Of a stretch of DNA of 27,594 bases, positions 18,861 to 27,594 are shown piece by piece; position 1 is the first letter of the stretch, and every line of letters starts with the position of its first letter. The notes under the pieces were generated by a model. That model did no database searches and had not been told where the DNA came from. It saw nothing but the letters and a program-made list of their open reading frames with translations. A program made the position numbers and the translations under genes. Source of the stretch: Brachionus plicatilis (taxonomy: Eukaryota > Rotifera > Eurotatoria > Ploima > Brachionidae); NCBI GenBank assembly GCA_010279815.1, contig QEOQ01000339.1:4593-32186 (forward strand), given 5' to 3'.

Positions 18861-20639
18861 TTTTATAAAAATAAAGAAAATTTTGATTTTATTATCATCA
18901 AAGTCAAATTTGAGTTAAAAATACAAGTCAAATCGATAAGATGTTATTTATTTTTATGAATTTTTCGAATAATTGTTATTCTTTCAAATTTTTGCTATCT
19001 TCAGTCGTTTTTAAATATCTAATCCTTCAAAAAAATTATTTACTTCTGTTTATTTTTGTAAAAAATTTTTAAGTTCATCATTTTTCTTTTAATTTTTTAC
19101 ATGGTTTAAAATTGCAACATCATTTTATTTTCTATATTATTTTGACTTTGAGAAATTTCATATTAAACTTCCAATACATAAATTAAAAAATTTTATAACG
19201 TTTGTTCTAATGGTCAAAAACTTGTTCTCCAGATGAAACCAAAATTAAAAAATTTTTTTTCACCTGCTGCCAAAGTTTGAAAAATCTGTGCATATTTCGC
19301 CCTGTTTATAAGTATGTATAAAATAAAACGCATTTAATTGACAAACATTTTGCAGAGTTCCGCAGTAGATGAGACAAAATATTACTATAACTCGTTGGTT
19401 TATAACTCAATGCGCTGATTAAGAATATAAAAATTTAAAAAAAAACACAGAAAGAGGATCTTTTTCTTTCAGTGAATCCGGTGCTAAAAAAAAATGTTAA
19501 GAATAAAATTTTGAGATAAACAGCATTATTCCCAATTTTACGACACTGATAGCATATTTAAAAAGTAAATATTGGAAACCTCGGCTTCTTCTATTTATTA
19601 ATAAAAACTTTTTTTTATTAAAACAATTTATAAATTTTAATAAAATCGAAAAAACATGTTTTACTAATTACCCATCCTATTTTACAGCAGAATTCCATCG
19701 TGAATTTTGCAAGAATCAACGGTATGCTATTGTCATGACCAGCAAATCTTACCCATTTTAGTACAGACATACACACTTTAATTTTTTTTTCTCTTTAAAA
19801 AATGCATGCTTTCTTCTCTCTTAGCTGGATTCAATAATAAAGCAACTTAAAACTAAAACAAATATTTTATTAATCCAAATCCGAATCTTTACTCTATTTT
19901 ATTTGAAAAAAAATCAGATTTTAAATATAAATTTTGGGTCTTAAAAACAAACGAGACTAAATGTGTTAAATCTTTTTAAATGAGTAATAAGGAAATATAT
20001 AGAAATTGATTTGATAACTATAAACTTAAAAAAATGATGCTAAAATTTTGCAAAATTAATAAAATAGATCACAAATTTTGATTTTTGTGTTGATCTAAAA
20101 AGAATGGCAATATAAAATTTTGTTATTTTAATTTTTGATTTTGTTCCTAAATTAAAGTTAAAAAATAACGCCTCGTTAATCGCAATTATAAAGCCTTGCT
20201 TTCCTATCTTAAAATTTTTTTTTCCTAGATTTGCATTACTGATATTATCCTTATTAATTTTTCTTAATCGTATTAAAATTATATATTAAACATAATTTTA
20301 CTTTAAAAAAAGCTAAAAATCAGCAGATAGATGTATAAGTTGATTTTGAGCAATTTTTTGAACCAGAGAAGGATTTTTTGTACATTTAGAACTTTTTTTA
20401 AATTAGAACAATATTTTGATAATTTAGAATTTTATGTTATTAATTTTGATGAAAAATGTGAGTCCTGTAATCTGATTTATAATTTATATTTCAATAATTC
20501 GTTGTTTATTTCAATTCGGTTCATGCAGTGACAAAAGATAAGCAAAAATTTTTAAAAAAGTTAAATAAAAATTTAATTTTTTTAAAATTTAATTATTTAT
20601 TTAGAAATTTATTTATAAAGACAAAACTTTAATTTTCTT
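18861..20639. other. Intergenic, no gene seen
   Basis: AT-rich with scattered less AT-rich patches (about 19340-19420 and 19680-19760). No open frame with protein-like composition, no splice-supported exons, no tRNA-like B box. The short frame at 20331-20531 is Phe/Asn/Leu-rich, as expected from AT bias. Confidence 0.5.
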
Positions 20640-20690
20640 TATTCTTATTTATTTATTCTTTACATCACCCTCGCGGTGTTTACAGAATGA
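20640..20690 (-). repeat. Candidate LINE 3' end: hairpin plus AAATAAAT tail
   Basis: On the minus strand the hairpin CACC-GCGAG-GGTG (20678-20666) is followed by ATGTAAAG and then AATAAATAAATAAG. It has the same order and orientation as 7409-7465. Upstream coding remnants are not recognisable. Confidence 0.4.
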
Positions 20691-21297
20691 ATAATGGAAA
20701 AACTAGCATCAAACTTGATTTTTAAAATAAATTCACATTTTTAAATTAATTAAGTAATTTTTTGAAAAGAAAGTCATTTTTACATTCATCTTGAAAAATT
20801 GGTGAAAAATCGGCAAATTGAAGTTTCAGATCAAATTTTAAGATCAAAACGATCATTTAAAATTTTAAAACCTAAATAATCTAATGATTTTAATAATTTC
20901 TAAGAAATAAATACTAAACATTACTAGACATGTTATGTCTAATAATGGTTCATTATCAAATTAACATCAAAATGATCGATCTCTAATTTATTTAACAAAA
21001 ACAATCAATAATTTAAATAATTCAGGTTAAGTTAATTGACAAATTCAAATTTATAACTTTTATATCCATTCATTCAAACTGAAATAATTTTTTATTTCTC
21101 TACTTTAAAAAAATTTTAAATTTTAAAACAGTTGATTTTTTTGTCTTTAAACTAATTTTTCATTAAAATCAATTAAAATATTTAAACCTAATAAAGTTCA
21201 ATAAAAAGGGACATTTTAAAATTTTAAATTAGTAAATAAACTTGACATGACATCTCAAGTAATTGCTTTTGAAAAAATTTATTCTTTCTCTTTTATT
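20691..21297. other. Intergenic, no gene seen
   Basis: AT-rich flank of the Merlin element. No gene, repeat pair or RNA recognised. It ends in the A8 that served as Merlin target. Confidence 0.5.
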
Positions 21298-21305
21298 AAA
21301 AAAAA

Positions 21306-21370
21306 GGGTCTTGTACCATTCGTGGACAATTGTCCATGGACAATTGTAGATGTCTGATTGGTGGACAATT
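21306..21370 (+). repeat. Merlin left TIR
   Basis: 65 bp, perfect inverted match to 22998-23062. It contains two overlapping 14-bp palindromes, TGGACAATTGTCCA and TTGTCCATGGACAA, plus a further GGTGGACAATT at its inner edge. These are likely transposase binding sites. Confidence 0.95.
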
Positions 21371-21378
21371 TTTTTATC

Positions 21379-21415
21379 TAATTGTCCACCTAATTGAATA
21401 ATTGTCCAGGTATTT
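21379..21415 (+). repeat. Merlin left subterminal repeat, 37 bp
   Basis: TAATTGTCCACCTAATTGAA followed by TAATTGTCCAGGTATTT. It is identical, in the same (direct) orientation, to 22938-22974. It holds two TTGTCCA cores; another follows at about 21422. Confidence 0.92.
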
Positions 21416-21552
21416 GAAAAATTGTCCATTAAAACTAAAGTGTATTTTGTTTTGCAAAAAAAAAATCACAATTAATTTAAGCGCTTTCTTTTTTGATTCA
21501 ATTCTCTGCTAACACATTTGAAAAAAACAATTTTTCAAAAAGTTTACAAAAA

Positions 21553-22872
21553 ATGACTCTTCTTAGTAAACCACTTGAATCATTCAAAGCGATTGAGGTT
21601 ATTGAACTTGATCAAAGTAGTATTGTCGAATGGTTCAAAGTTAAAGGTCTTATCCCAAAATCCAAAGCATGTCCAAAATGTCAGATGGCTATGAAGTTCA
21701 TCGAAAGGCAGGATTCTTTAGATGGATTTGCATGGCGATGTACGACCGATAGCAAGAGATGCAGTCTCAGAGATGGAACTTATTTAGAAAAATTTCGTAT
21801 TGATTTGAAGACTTTCCTTAAAGTTGTCCATTATTGGGCCATTCAAGTCCGACAGGTAGATCAAACGTGTATGGTCCCAGTTGAACGTCAAACTCTTATA
21901 ACGTACCAACAAAGACTTAGACAAATAGCAGTGATGTCATTAGATATTGAAAATTTTAAACTCGGTGGTGATGGTAAAATCGTCGAGATCGACGAATCGT
22001 TATTTATCAAAGTGAAACACAACAAAGGCAAGGATCTAAAAAGGAGGCAAATATGGGTGTTTGGTATGTACGAGCGAGGTTCCAAACTATGCTTGTTTAT
22101 CGTTGTGCCAAAACGAGATGCCTTCAATTTATTAAATGTTATCTACAAGTTTATCCTTCCTGGTACTTTGATCTACTCAGATTGTTGGAAGGCTTATAGT
22201 CGTATCCGTGACTTAGACAAACACTTCAAACACTTGACGGTCAATCATCAACTTTATTTCGTTAATCCAGAAAACGGAGTGCACACAAACAGCATTGAGT
22301 CGGTTTGGAATGCTGCTAAGGTGCATATCAAAGTAATGAGGGGTGTTTCCAGAGATTATTTAGAGTCATATTTAGTTGAGTTTTGTTGGCGTCGTAAGGC
22401 TTGTTTGACCGGAAGAGGTGATGCCGCTGATGCTATTATCGACGAAATATCTAAATATGATTCAAGTAGATTTGATATGAATGAGATGGCTGAAGCTTTA
22501 GTAAAGACTGGTGGCGAAGAGTTTGATGTTGTTTCAGATGATGAATTAATCTCAAATGACCTTCCATTGTATGACAACCACGGAGACCATGATTATCAGG
22601 CTGGTGATAGTTCAGCTATGGAAAGAGTGGAGAGTCCAGTTGTTGTAAGTGATAGCGGGAGTCCTAAATCTAGACAGATAGCTAGACTAAATCTTATTAA
22701 AGATGCTCCGGCCACCATACCAGCCTTTGAAAATGTTGACCAAGTAATTGCCGAAAAAAAATCTCCAAAGAAAAGAGGGAGAAAGAAGAATAGCGATAGA
22801 AATAATGAAGCAATAGAGAGTACGTGTGATTTGCCGATAAAATATAATTTAAGAAGTCGTAAAAATAATTAG
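21553..22872 (+). CDS. Merlin / ISXO2-like DDE transposase, 439 aa
   Basis: The open frame runs upstream to 21493, but the first ATG is at 21553 (AAAAAATGACT). An N-terminal zinc-ribbon-like motif has Cys40, Cys43, Cys63 and Cys70. The ISXO2/IS1016-type catalytic domain follows: D147 in EIDES, D210 in YSDCWKAY and E249 in HTNSIESVW (spacing D-62-D-38-E), then SRDYLESYLVEFCWRRK. All three catalytic residues are present and no stop or frameshift interrupts the gene, so the enzyme may be functional. Cut-and-paste transposition in the nucleus is the expected role. After about residue 290 there is a tail of some 150 residues, Asp/Glu/Ser-rich, ending in KKSPKKRGRKK (402-412). This resembles a nuclear localisation signal or AT-hook. 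Such a tail makes it longer than the ~300 aa typical of Merlin transposases. Confidence 0.93.
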   Translation: MTLLSKPLESFKAIEVIELDQSSIVEWFKVKGLIPKSKACPKCQMAMKFIERQDSLDGFAWRCTTDSKRCSLRDGTYLEKFRIDLKTFLKVVHYWAIQVRQVDQTCMVPVERQTLITYQQRLRQIAVMSLDIENFKLGGDGKIVEIDESLFIKVKHNKGKDLKRRQIWVFGMYERGSKLCLFIVVPKRDAFNLLNVIYKFILPGTLIYSDCWKAYSRIRDLDKHFKHLTVNHQLYFVNPENGVHTNSIESVWNAAKVHIKVMRGVSRDYLESYLVEFCWRRKACLTGRGDAADAIIDEISKYDSSRFDMNEMAEALVKTGGEEFDVVSDDELISNDLPLYDNHGDHDYQAGDSSAMERVESPVVVSDSGSPKSRQIARLNLIKDAPATIPAFENVDQVIAEKKSPKKRGRKKNSDRNNEAIESTCDLPIKYNLRSRKNN

Positions 22873-22937
22873 AGAGACTAAGTTTATTGATTATTTTGAT
22901 TGATTTTTTTTCTAATAAAATTGTCCAACTTTTCAAT

Positions 22938-22974
22938 TAATTGTCCACCTAATTGAATAATTGTCCAGGTATTT
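22938..22974 (+). repeat. Merlin right subterminal repeat, 37 bp
   Basis: Identical to 21379-21415 and in direct, not inverted, orientation. Just before it, TTGTCCA also occurs at about 22921. Confidence 0.92.
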
Positions 22975-22997
22975 TATGTTTTTTTATTTTTTTTTTT

Positions 22998-23062
22998 AAT
23001 TGTCCACCAATCAGACATCTACAATTGTCCATGGACAATTGTCCACGAATGGTACAAGACCC
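22998..23062 (-). repeat. Merlin right TIR
   Basis: Exact inverted copy of 21306-21370. It is followed by the TSD A8 and then TATTAC. Confidence 0.95.
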
Positions 23063-23070
23063 AAAAAAAA

Positions 23071-23443
23071 TATTACAATTTATATTTTGATCTTTTGATC
23101 TTGATCTCAAACTTCAGTTTGCCGAAAAATCAGTAATTTTAGTTAATGAATTAGCACACGGCAAAAAAAAATGCATTCTGTTAGGAAATAATTTTCTTTT
23201 CACTTTGATTAAGCATAACTGTTCTTTGTCAATATTTTTGTTAAGAATTTTTTATGGATAATAATTGATCATTTTTAAAGTGTTTTATTGACAAAATTAT
23301 AAAAGGCTAAAATTAGTTTTGAATAATTAAAATAATCGTAAAAAATGCTAAATTAATAAGGAATTGAATTGAATTGCAGGATTGATGAATTGTGACTAGA
23401 ATAAAATAAAACAAATACAAAACCTACTATTTTAATCAATCGA
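23071..23443. other. 3' flank of the synaptojanin gene (minus strand)
   Basis: Non-coding, AT-rich. On the minus strand AATAAA at 23289-23284 lies about 155 bp past the stop codon and could be the poly(A) signal. No other structure seen. Confidence 0.4.
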
Positions 23444-26400
23444 TTAACTAAAATGATTCATTCGTGGAGGCGGTAGCGGGATTTCTTCATTGACAAACGA
23501 ATTACCAAAGGGATCAAATGGATTCGTTTGACTTCTATTAACTTGATCATTTTGTTTGTTAGATGAAGAACTTTCTCTTTTAGAAAAGAAATCGTCAAAA
23601 TCGTCAGATGAAAAATGAGGTGTTTGAATATTAGATGGTATTCGCGGAGGTAATTTTGGTGGCGGAGGCAATGGAGGAGGCTGGTTGTTTGCCACACTTT
23701 TAATTGAGTTTCTGGCATTTAGAACAGTTGATAACTCATCAATGTATGTTCTATCAGGCTTCGGAGGAAGTGAAGGAGCTGACTTAGTGGTCGGCAACGG
23801 TGGGAGAGGGGGAGGAATAGCCGGTTTTTGATTTGGTCTATCAGGTGGTAAGGGAGGCTGTGACTGAAGTTTTTGAGAATTTTGAAATTTAACTGTCTCA
23901 AATGAATCTTCAAATAGAGAAAACATGGGCTTTTGTGACAAAGCTGGCAAAGGTGGCAATGGAGGAGGTCGCAATGGTGGACTTATTTTTGTGTCACTAA
24001 TTGTTAGTGAATTAAAATCATCATCGAATCCTTGATCCGTAGATATTTCAATGAGAGGTTGATCGTTAAAATTTGGTTTTGGTGGAAGAGGTGGAGGTGG
24101 CCTTTCTGGCACAATTTTGCTCAGGCCATGTGAATCATTGGACAAATCCAGTAAATTGACTTCTGAATGCATTGATTTTTGGTTATAGTGTGGATTGCTC
24201 AATTCCTCTAAATAGGAATTTGAAATAGCTCTAACTAGTGGTGTGGGATTAAAATGAGCATGTTTAGAATCTACTTCCATAGATATCAGGTTGTAATCTG
24301 ACGATTTTAAATGCTGCATGCGATTCATGATGGACACATTTGAGTGGAGCTGAGATGGTACATTGATATAGGACATGAAACTATCAGACTTATCATCTGC
24401 ACTCTCATCATTGGAAAAAATGCTTGAAATTATAATTAAATAATTCAATTTTAAAATCAGAGAACCATTTACTGGGAAATCAGCTTTTAAAATAAGTCAT
24501 AACCAAAATTAATTTTTTTTTCAATATTGTTAAGAGTTCTATGATCTGTGTGATTAATATATATATATTTTTTTTAATTTTCTATATTTTAATTTTTTGA
24601 AATTTTTTTCGGAGAATTAATTTTTTTCCTTTCATTTAAAAAATTACTTTCGTAAAATCTTTTTTTCTAAAGAAAAGATTGACAAAATTAAATGAAAATT
24701 TCAAAAATCTTATTTTTTTTAGAATAAACATTATTTCAACCAAAAATTACGATGAAATATGTTCTATCAATAAAATAATTCTATATTATCTAAATGCATT
24801 TTTTGTTTTCGTCAAAATAACTCTTAAATCGGATCTGACTTTTTTTAATATTTTTTATATTTTAAAGCTAAGGTCTTGTACACTCATACAGCAAATCGTT
24901 CTTAAAATTTTCATAAATTTTGTTTAAAAACTAATTTTTGTATAAAAACTGATCATATTTTAATATTTATCAGAATCGAAAATCTCAAATATCAATTCTA
25001 TTTTATGGAAAAAATTTAAATTTAAAAAAAAAAACAGTTTATTTCGATTTTTTATGGAAAAATCATATTATTAAATTGGTAAAAAATTAAATTGTTATTG
25101 TTTTAAAACAAAATTCTTTGAATCTTATTTATTTTTTTATTAAAATAAGAAAAAGGATATCTTTTAAAAAGATAAATATTTTATCGAATTAACTTATTTC
25201 ATTTATAAATTTATTACAATAATTATTATGACAAAAAAATATTCCAAATACTCAAAATAAAATTAAAATTTCTTAAAGGAAATTTCTGATTTATTTTAAT
25301 CAATATTTCTTATTCTTTCATTTAGTTTGGTATTTCGAATGGTATCCTTTGAAAAAAACACTTATCAAAAAAGTTAAAACAAAACCTAATTTGAAACACC
25401 AAATTTATCATAAAAGATAGAATTTGTATTTGATACATTCAAATTATTCCATTTGATTTTATTAAACATCCTTTTTTATGTAAAAAAAGTCCGATCATTT
25501 TATAAGGTCTGTAAATTTTTTAGATAAACCCTAAAGACTTTTATTATCTTGAAACATTTCATAGTTTATTTATTAAAAAATGCTTTATTTCAAAAATGGA
25601 AATTATTTTTCTGCATTATAAAAGCCATTCACCTCCTTAAAAATTTTAAAGTTCTATGTTTTTAAATTAATTTGATGATTTTTTTAAAAAAGTGTTTACA
25701 TTTTTAAGTTAAAAAAAATGTATAATTTACTGTATTCTAAAATATTTGATGTTTTTTAAAAATTTTACTTTTTTCAAACAAATTCTTTTTCTTATTTTTA
25801 TAAAAAAATAATCAAGATTTAAAGATTGTTGTTTTAAAACAATAAAAACTAAATATCCTGTATTTGCCTTTATCAATTTTATTTAAATGTAATAAGATTG
25901 CAAAATTAACTAGAATTTTTTTTTAATAAATTTTAAACATCTCATTTTTTTAATGCTCTTTCAAATTTGTATGAAAATTTTCATTAAAATACGAAAAAAT
26001 ACACTAATTTTTGTTTTTAATATTTGGTGTGAATTTTGGAATGAATTTTTTGTTCTATTAAAAATAGAAATTTTTTGAATTTATATTAGTGATTTACATT
26101 TTATGTTGTTTTTTCAAAATTCTTATGGATGTTTTCTTAAAAAGAATATCTTTAAAAATTGTTAAATAAGAATAATAATTAAAAGCTAATCTTTGTCTAA
26201 CTTTAAAAGGTAAATTGGACATATTTAAGAAACAACTAAAAACATTTTTAATCCTAATTTTATAAAGATATTAGATTGGTTATGATTTCACCAAATATCA
26301 AAATCACCAATTTAGCAAATCTAAACAAGCTAATTATTAAAGATAACAAAATTAAAAAAATTCGGAAAATTTTTTCGAATTTATCTATTAGTCTCAATTG

Positions 26401-27252
26401 TCTCGAGTGAATATTAAAGTCGTTTTTCACACATGTTTATAAATTTTTTATCTGTCAATATCATCTTGTCTTTAGTTTTTAAAAAATGGTGAAAAATTTT
26501 CCGCATATTTTTACATTGATATAATTATTTTAAAAGCTAATTGCCCAGTACCCTTTGTAATTATCTTACTCTATGACATTAGTTTCTTCTTCCTTAATGA
26601 CTGATTTTTTGCGAATGTTATTTTTGTAATAGTCCAACGAAACCAAGCAATCAATGAGTTCTTCTTCTATCAATTTTAGATACTTCTTCTCATTTTCGAT
26701 TTTGACTTGAACTGTTAGATCATATGTTTGCATTTGGTAGTTGTTGTATTGGGCAAGTGCGTCATATGCATATTTGGCGTCAGAATAACAAATGTATAGA
26801 TTTTTGTTGAATTCTCTTTTTTAAAAGACAATGAAATTCTAATCTTAAAAAAATCATTTTCTTGTACCTGAACATCATATAAGTAGGAACTTGCATAAAC
26901 AAAGGTAAAAGTTCTTTTTTTATGTTTTCATCCATTTGATTCGTGTGAGTACTTAGAGTCAAGACAACTTGGAAAGATCCGTGCACAGAGAGAAAAATAT
27001 TATTCAATTCTTCGACTAATCGTTTGGGTATAACTTTATCAACTTCAACTTCTAATAGGCAAGAAACAGGCCTGAGGTTTAAATATAAATCACATTTAAG
27101 TAAAAAAAAAATTTTTAAATTTGCTAAAATATATGAACAATTTTTTTACCTGTGATCGGAAAATCGAATATCTGTTCGACCATAGTAAAGACATTTGCCC
27201 AACAAATTTTCATCTTCTCGATTATAAATTTTTCGTTTCCACAAAACACGAT
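23444..27252 (-). CDS. Synaptojanin, 3' part: end of 5-phosphatase domain, RRM-like domain, proline-rich tail (partial)
   Basis: Four minus-strand exons, 27252-27150, 27071-26868, 26815-26570 and 24422-23444, join with consistent phases. Introns are 78, 52 and 2147 bp. The first begins two bases into a codon (a preceding G would make Asp of DRVLW). It encodes RVLWKRK...LLGKCLYYGRTDIRFSDHRPV. WTDRVLW and YYGR..x.SDHRPV are signatures of synaptojanin-type inositol polyphosphate 5-phosphatases, with SDHRP part of the active site. Next comes an RRM-like domain (VVLTLSTHTNQ...LYICYSDAKYAYDAL), as in synaptojanin. The last exon (326 codons) is proline-rich, with SH3 ligands (ERPPPPLPPKP, RPPPLPPLP), a clathrin-box-like LLDLS (about 24140-24155), and NPFDPF (about 23504-23523) for EH-domain and AP2 partners. 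The protein dephosphorylates PI(4,5)P2 during clathrin-coat shedding at the plasma membrane and synapse. The Sac1 domain and most of the 5-phosphatase lie outside the window. Confidence 0.85.
24423..26569 (-). other. Large (2147 bp) synaptojanin intron
   Basis: The donor GTAAGA (26569 downward) follows a codon split after two bases (GA). The acceptor TTTCAAG ends at 24423, and the next base C completes GAC. It is much longer than the other introns here (48-147 bp). It is extremely AT-rich, with no recognisable TIRs, coding remnants or RNA. It separates the RRM-like domain from the proline-rich tail, where isoform choice is made in other animals. Without the splice, the frame meets TAA right at the donor (GAG TAA), so a transcript retaining the intron would end the protein there. 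Confidence 0.7.
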
Positions 27253-27594
27253 CTTAATGAAAAAAATTTTATTCATTGCTGTTTAGATTTACATTAAGCC
27301 CTTGGTTTTATTTAAATAAATTTTTTAATATTTTAAAATTCAGAGTACTCAGAATCTACTTTAAAATTTAAGATTGAAAAAATTGAAACTTGGATATATC
27401 AAAATCTGCTATTTATTTTTATTTTAAAAAAATAAGTTCAGCTAAATATTTTTTGATTGATCATTGGAAATTAAGTTACCCAGCGGAGTAAGAATAATAA
27501 TTTTAATTTACTTATTTATTTTTTAAATAGAATTTACCTCCTTTGAAGGAGAAGTAAATTTTAAAATTCCAAAAAAAAGAAAATAAAGATAAAA
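27253..27594 (-). other. Upstream synaptojanin intron or unresolved exon region
   Basis: The exon before 27252 must end with one leftover base and encode a WTD-like end. None is recognisable here, so the intron probably runs past the window edge. A pyrimidine-rich stretch (TTACTTCTCCTTCAAAG on the minus strand, 27559-27543) resembles an acceptor, but all frames after it stop quickly. Confidence 0.4.

Larger units (their letters stand above)
21306..23062 (+). mobile_element. Complete Merlin (ISXO2-like) DNA transposon, 1757 bp
   Basis: TIRs 21306-21370 and 22998-23062 are identical over 65 bp. AAAAAAAA lies directly outside each end (21298-21305 and 23063-23070) in direct orientation, i.e. 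an 8-bp TSD, as Merlin elements make. Tips are GGGTCTTG. A single intact transposase gene (21553-22872) lies between. Intact ends, intact gene and an identical TSD all point to recent insertion. The subterminal regions carry repeated ATTGTCCA motifs, including a 37-bp direct repeat. Confidence 0.95.

Noticed and set aside
18665..20167. 16-bp direct repeat GTTCCTAAATTAAAGT as TSD of a 1.4-kb LINE
   Set aside because: Nothing between the repeats looks like a LINE body or tail; an AT-rich chance match or short repeat is more likely.
20331..20531. Plus-strand open frame of 66 codons
   Set aside because: Phe/Asn/Leu-rich, low complexity, no family resemblance or exon context.
21229..21429. Minus-strand open frame across the Merlin left TIR
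   Set aside because: It lies over the inverted repeat and subterminal repeats; the WTIVHEW-like peptide is simply translated TIR motif.
23458..23913. Other minus-strand frames overlapping the proline-rich exon
   Set aside because: They are alternative-frame readings of the synaptojanin proline-rich exon, whose phase matches the upstream exons.
24679..24927. Plus-strand open frame of 82 codons
   Set aside because: It lies within the large synaptojanin intron on the other strand, has Ile/Phe/Asn-rich composition and no motif.
27538..27594. Candidate upstream synaptojanin exon (minus strand, GILKFTSPSKE before GTAAAT)
   Set aside because: It vaguely recalls the F.PTYK stretch of 5-phosphatases, but the phase (0) does not fit the next exon, which needs one leftover base, and no acceptor is visible.

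Overview
The window is eukaryotic nuclear DNA. It is very AT-rich, genes are split by short introns (48-147 bp, GT...AG, usually with a T-rich tract before the acceptor), and transposon remnants dominate the spaces between genes. The protein-coding content (a synaptojanin, a type II membrane protein, endocytic-type motifs) is animal-like. Compact introns, very low GC and a mixture of Merlin, hAT, pogo and non-LTR elements would fit a small invertebrate such as a monogonont rotifer. That placement is inference, not something the sequence proves.

Left part (1-6.4 kb): two plausible minus-strand exons at 248-583; a four-exon plus-strand gene at 706-1476 for a 198-aa protein with NPF and poly-Ala stretches and no recognised family; 2.9 kb without a gene, holding a ~90-bp diverged direct repeat (3327-3420 and 3752-3869); then a four-exon plus-strand gene at 4422-6329 for a 551-aa single-pass type II membrane protein with a Ser/Thr/Pro-rich outer region.

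Middle (6.8-14.4 kb): transposon graveyard. There are LINE C-terminal remnants at 6811-7230 and 8162-8452. The second LINE tail was hit by a hAT-type element (9409-9807, TSD CTACTACT), and a 950-bp pogo/Tigger element (8455-9404) later landed in a TA of that TSD. A related hAT element lies at 11099-11625, with a perfect 8-bp TSD and a relic of the hAT C-terminal domain on its minus strand. The rest is AT-rich and shows no gene.

14.3-16.2 kb: an intact, intronless 469-aa gene of the condensation-domain/acyltransferase superfamily. Its HHxxxDG active-site motif has lost the histidines. The promoter and first codons have a diverged tandem copy exactly 200 bp upstream that runs into a stop after six codons.

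16.4-18.6 kb: a four-level transposon nest. A pogo/mariner-type MITE (C) contains a 186-bp MITE (A), which separately received a long-TIR element with an 8-bp TSD (B) and a 5'-truncated LINE. Each level can be closed by its own target duplication.

21.3-23.1 kb: a complete, apparently recent Merlin (ISXO2-like) DNA transposon with perfect 65-bp TIRs, an 8-bp A-tract TSD and an intact DDE transposase.

23.4-27.3 kb: the 3' half of a minus-strand synaptojanin gene. It encodes the end of the inositol 5-phosphatase domain, the RRM-like domain and, after a 2.1-kb intron, a large proline-rich exon with NPF, DPF and clathrin-box motifs. Upstream exons lie beyond the window.

No rRNA, tRNA, CRISPR or prokaryotic feature was found. 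I did not find a convincing new multi-gene system. The most unusual items are the nested transposons, the intact Merlin element with direct subterminal repeats and a long acidic/AT-hook tail, and the acyltransferase-like gene with a degenerate active site.
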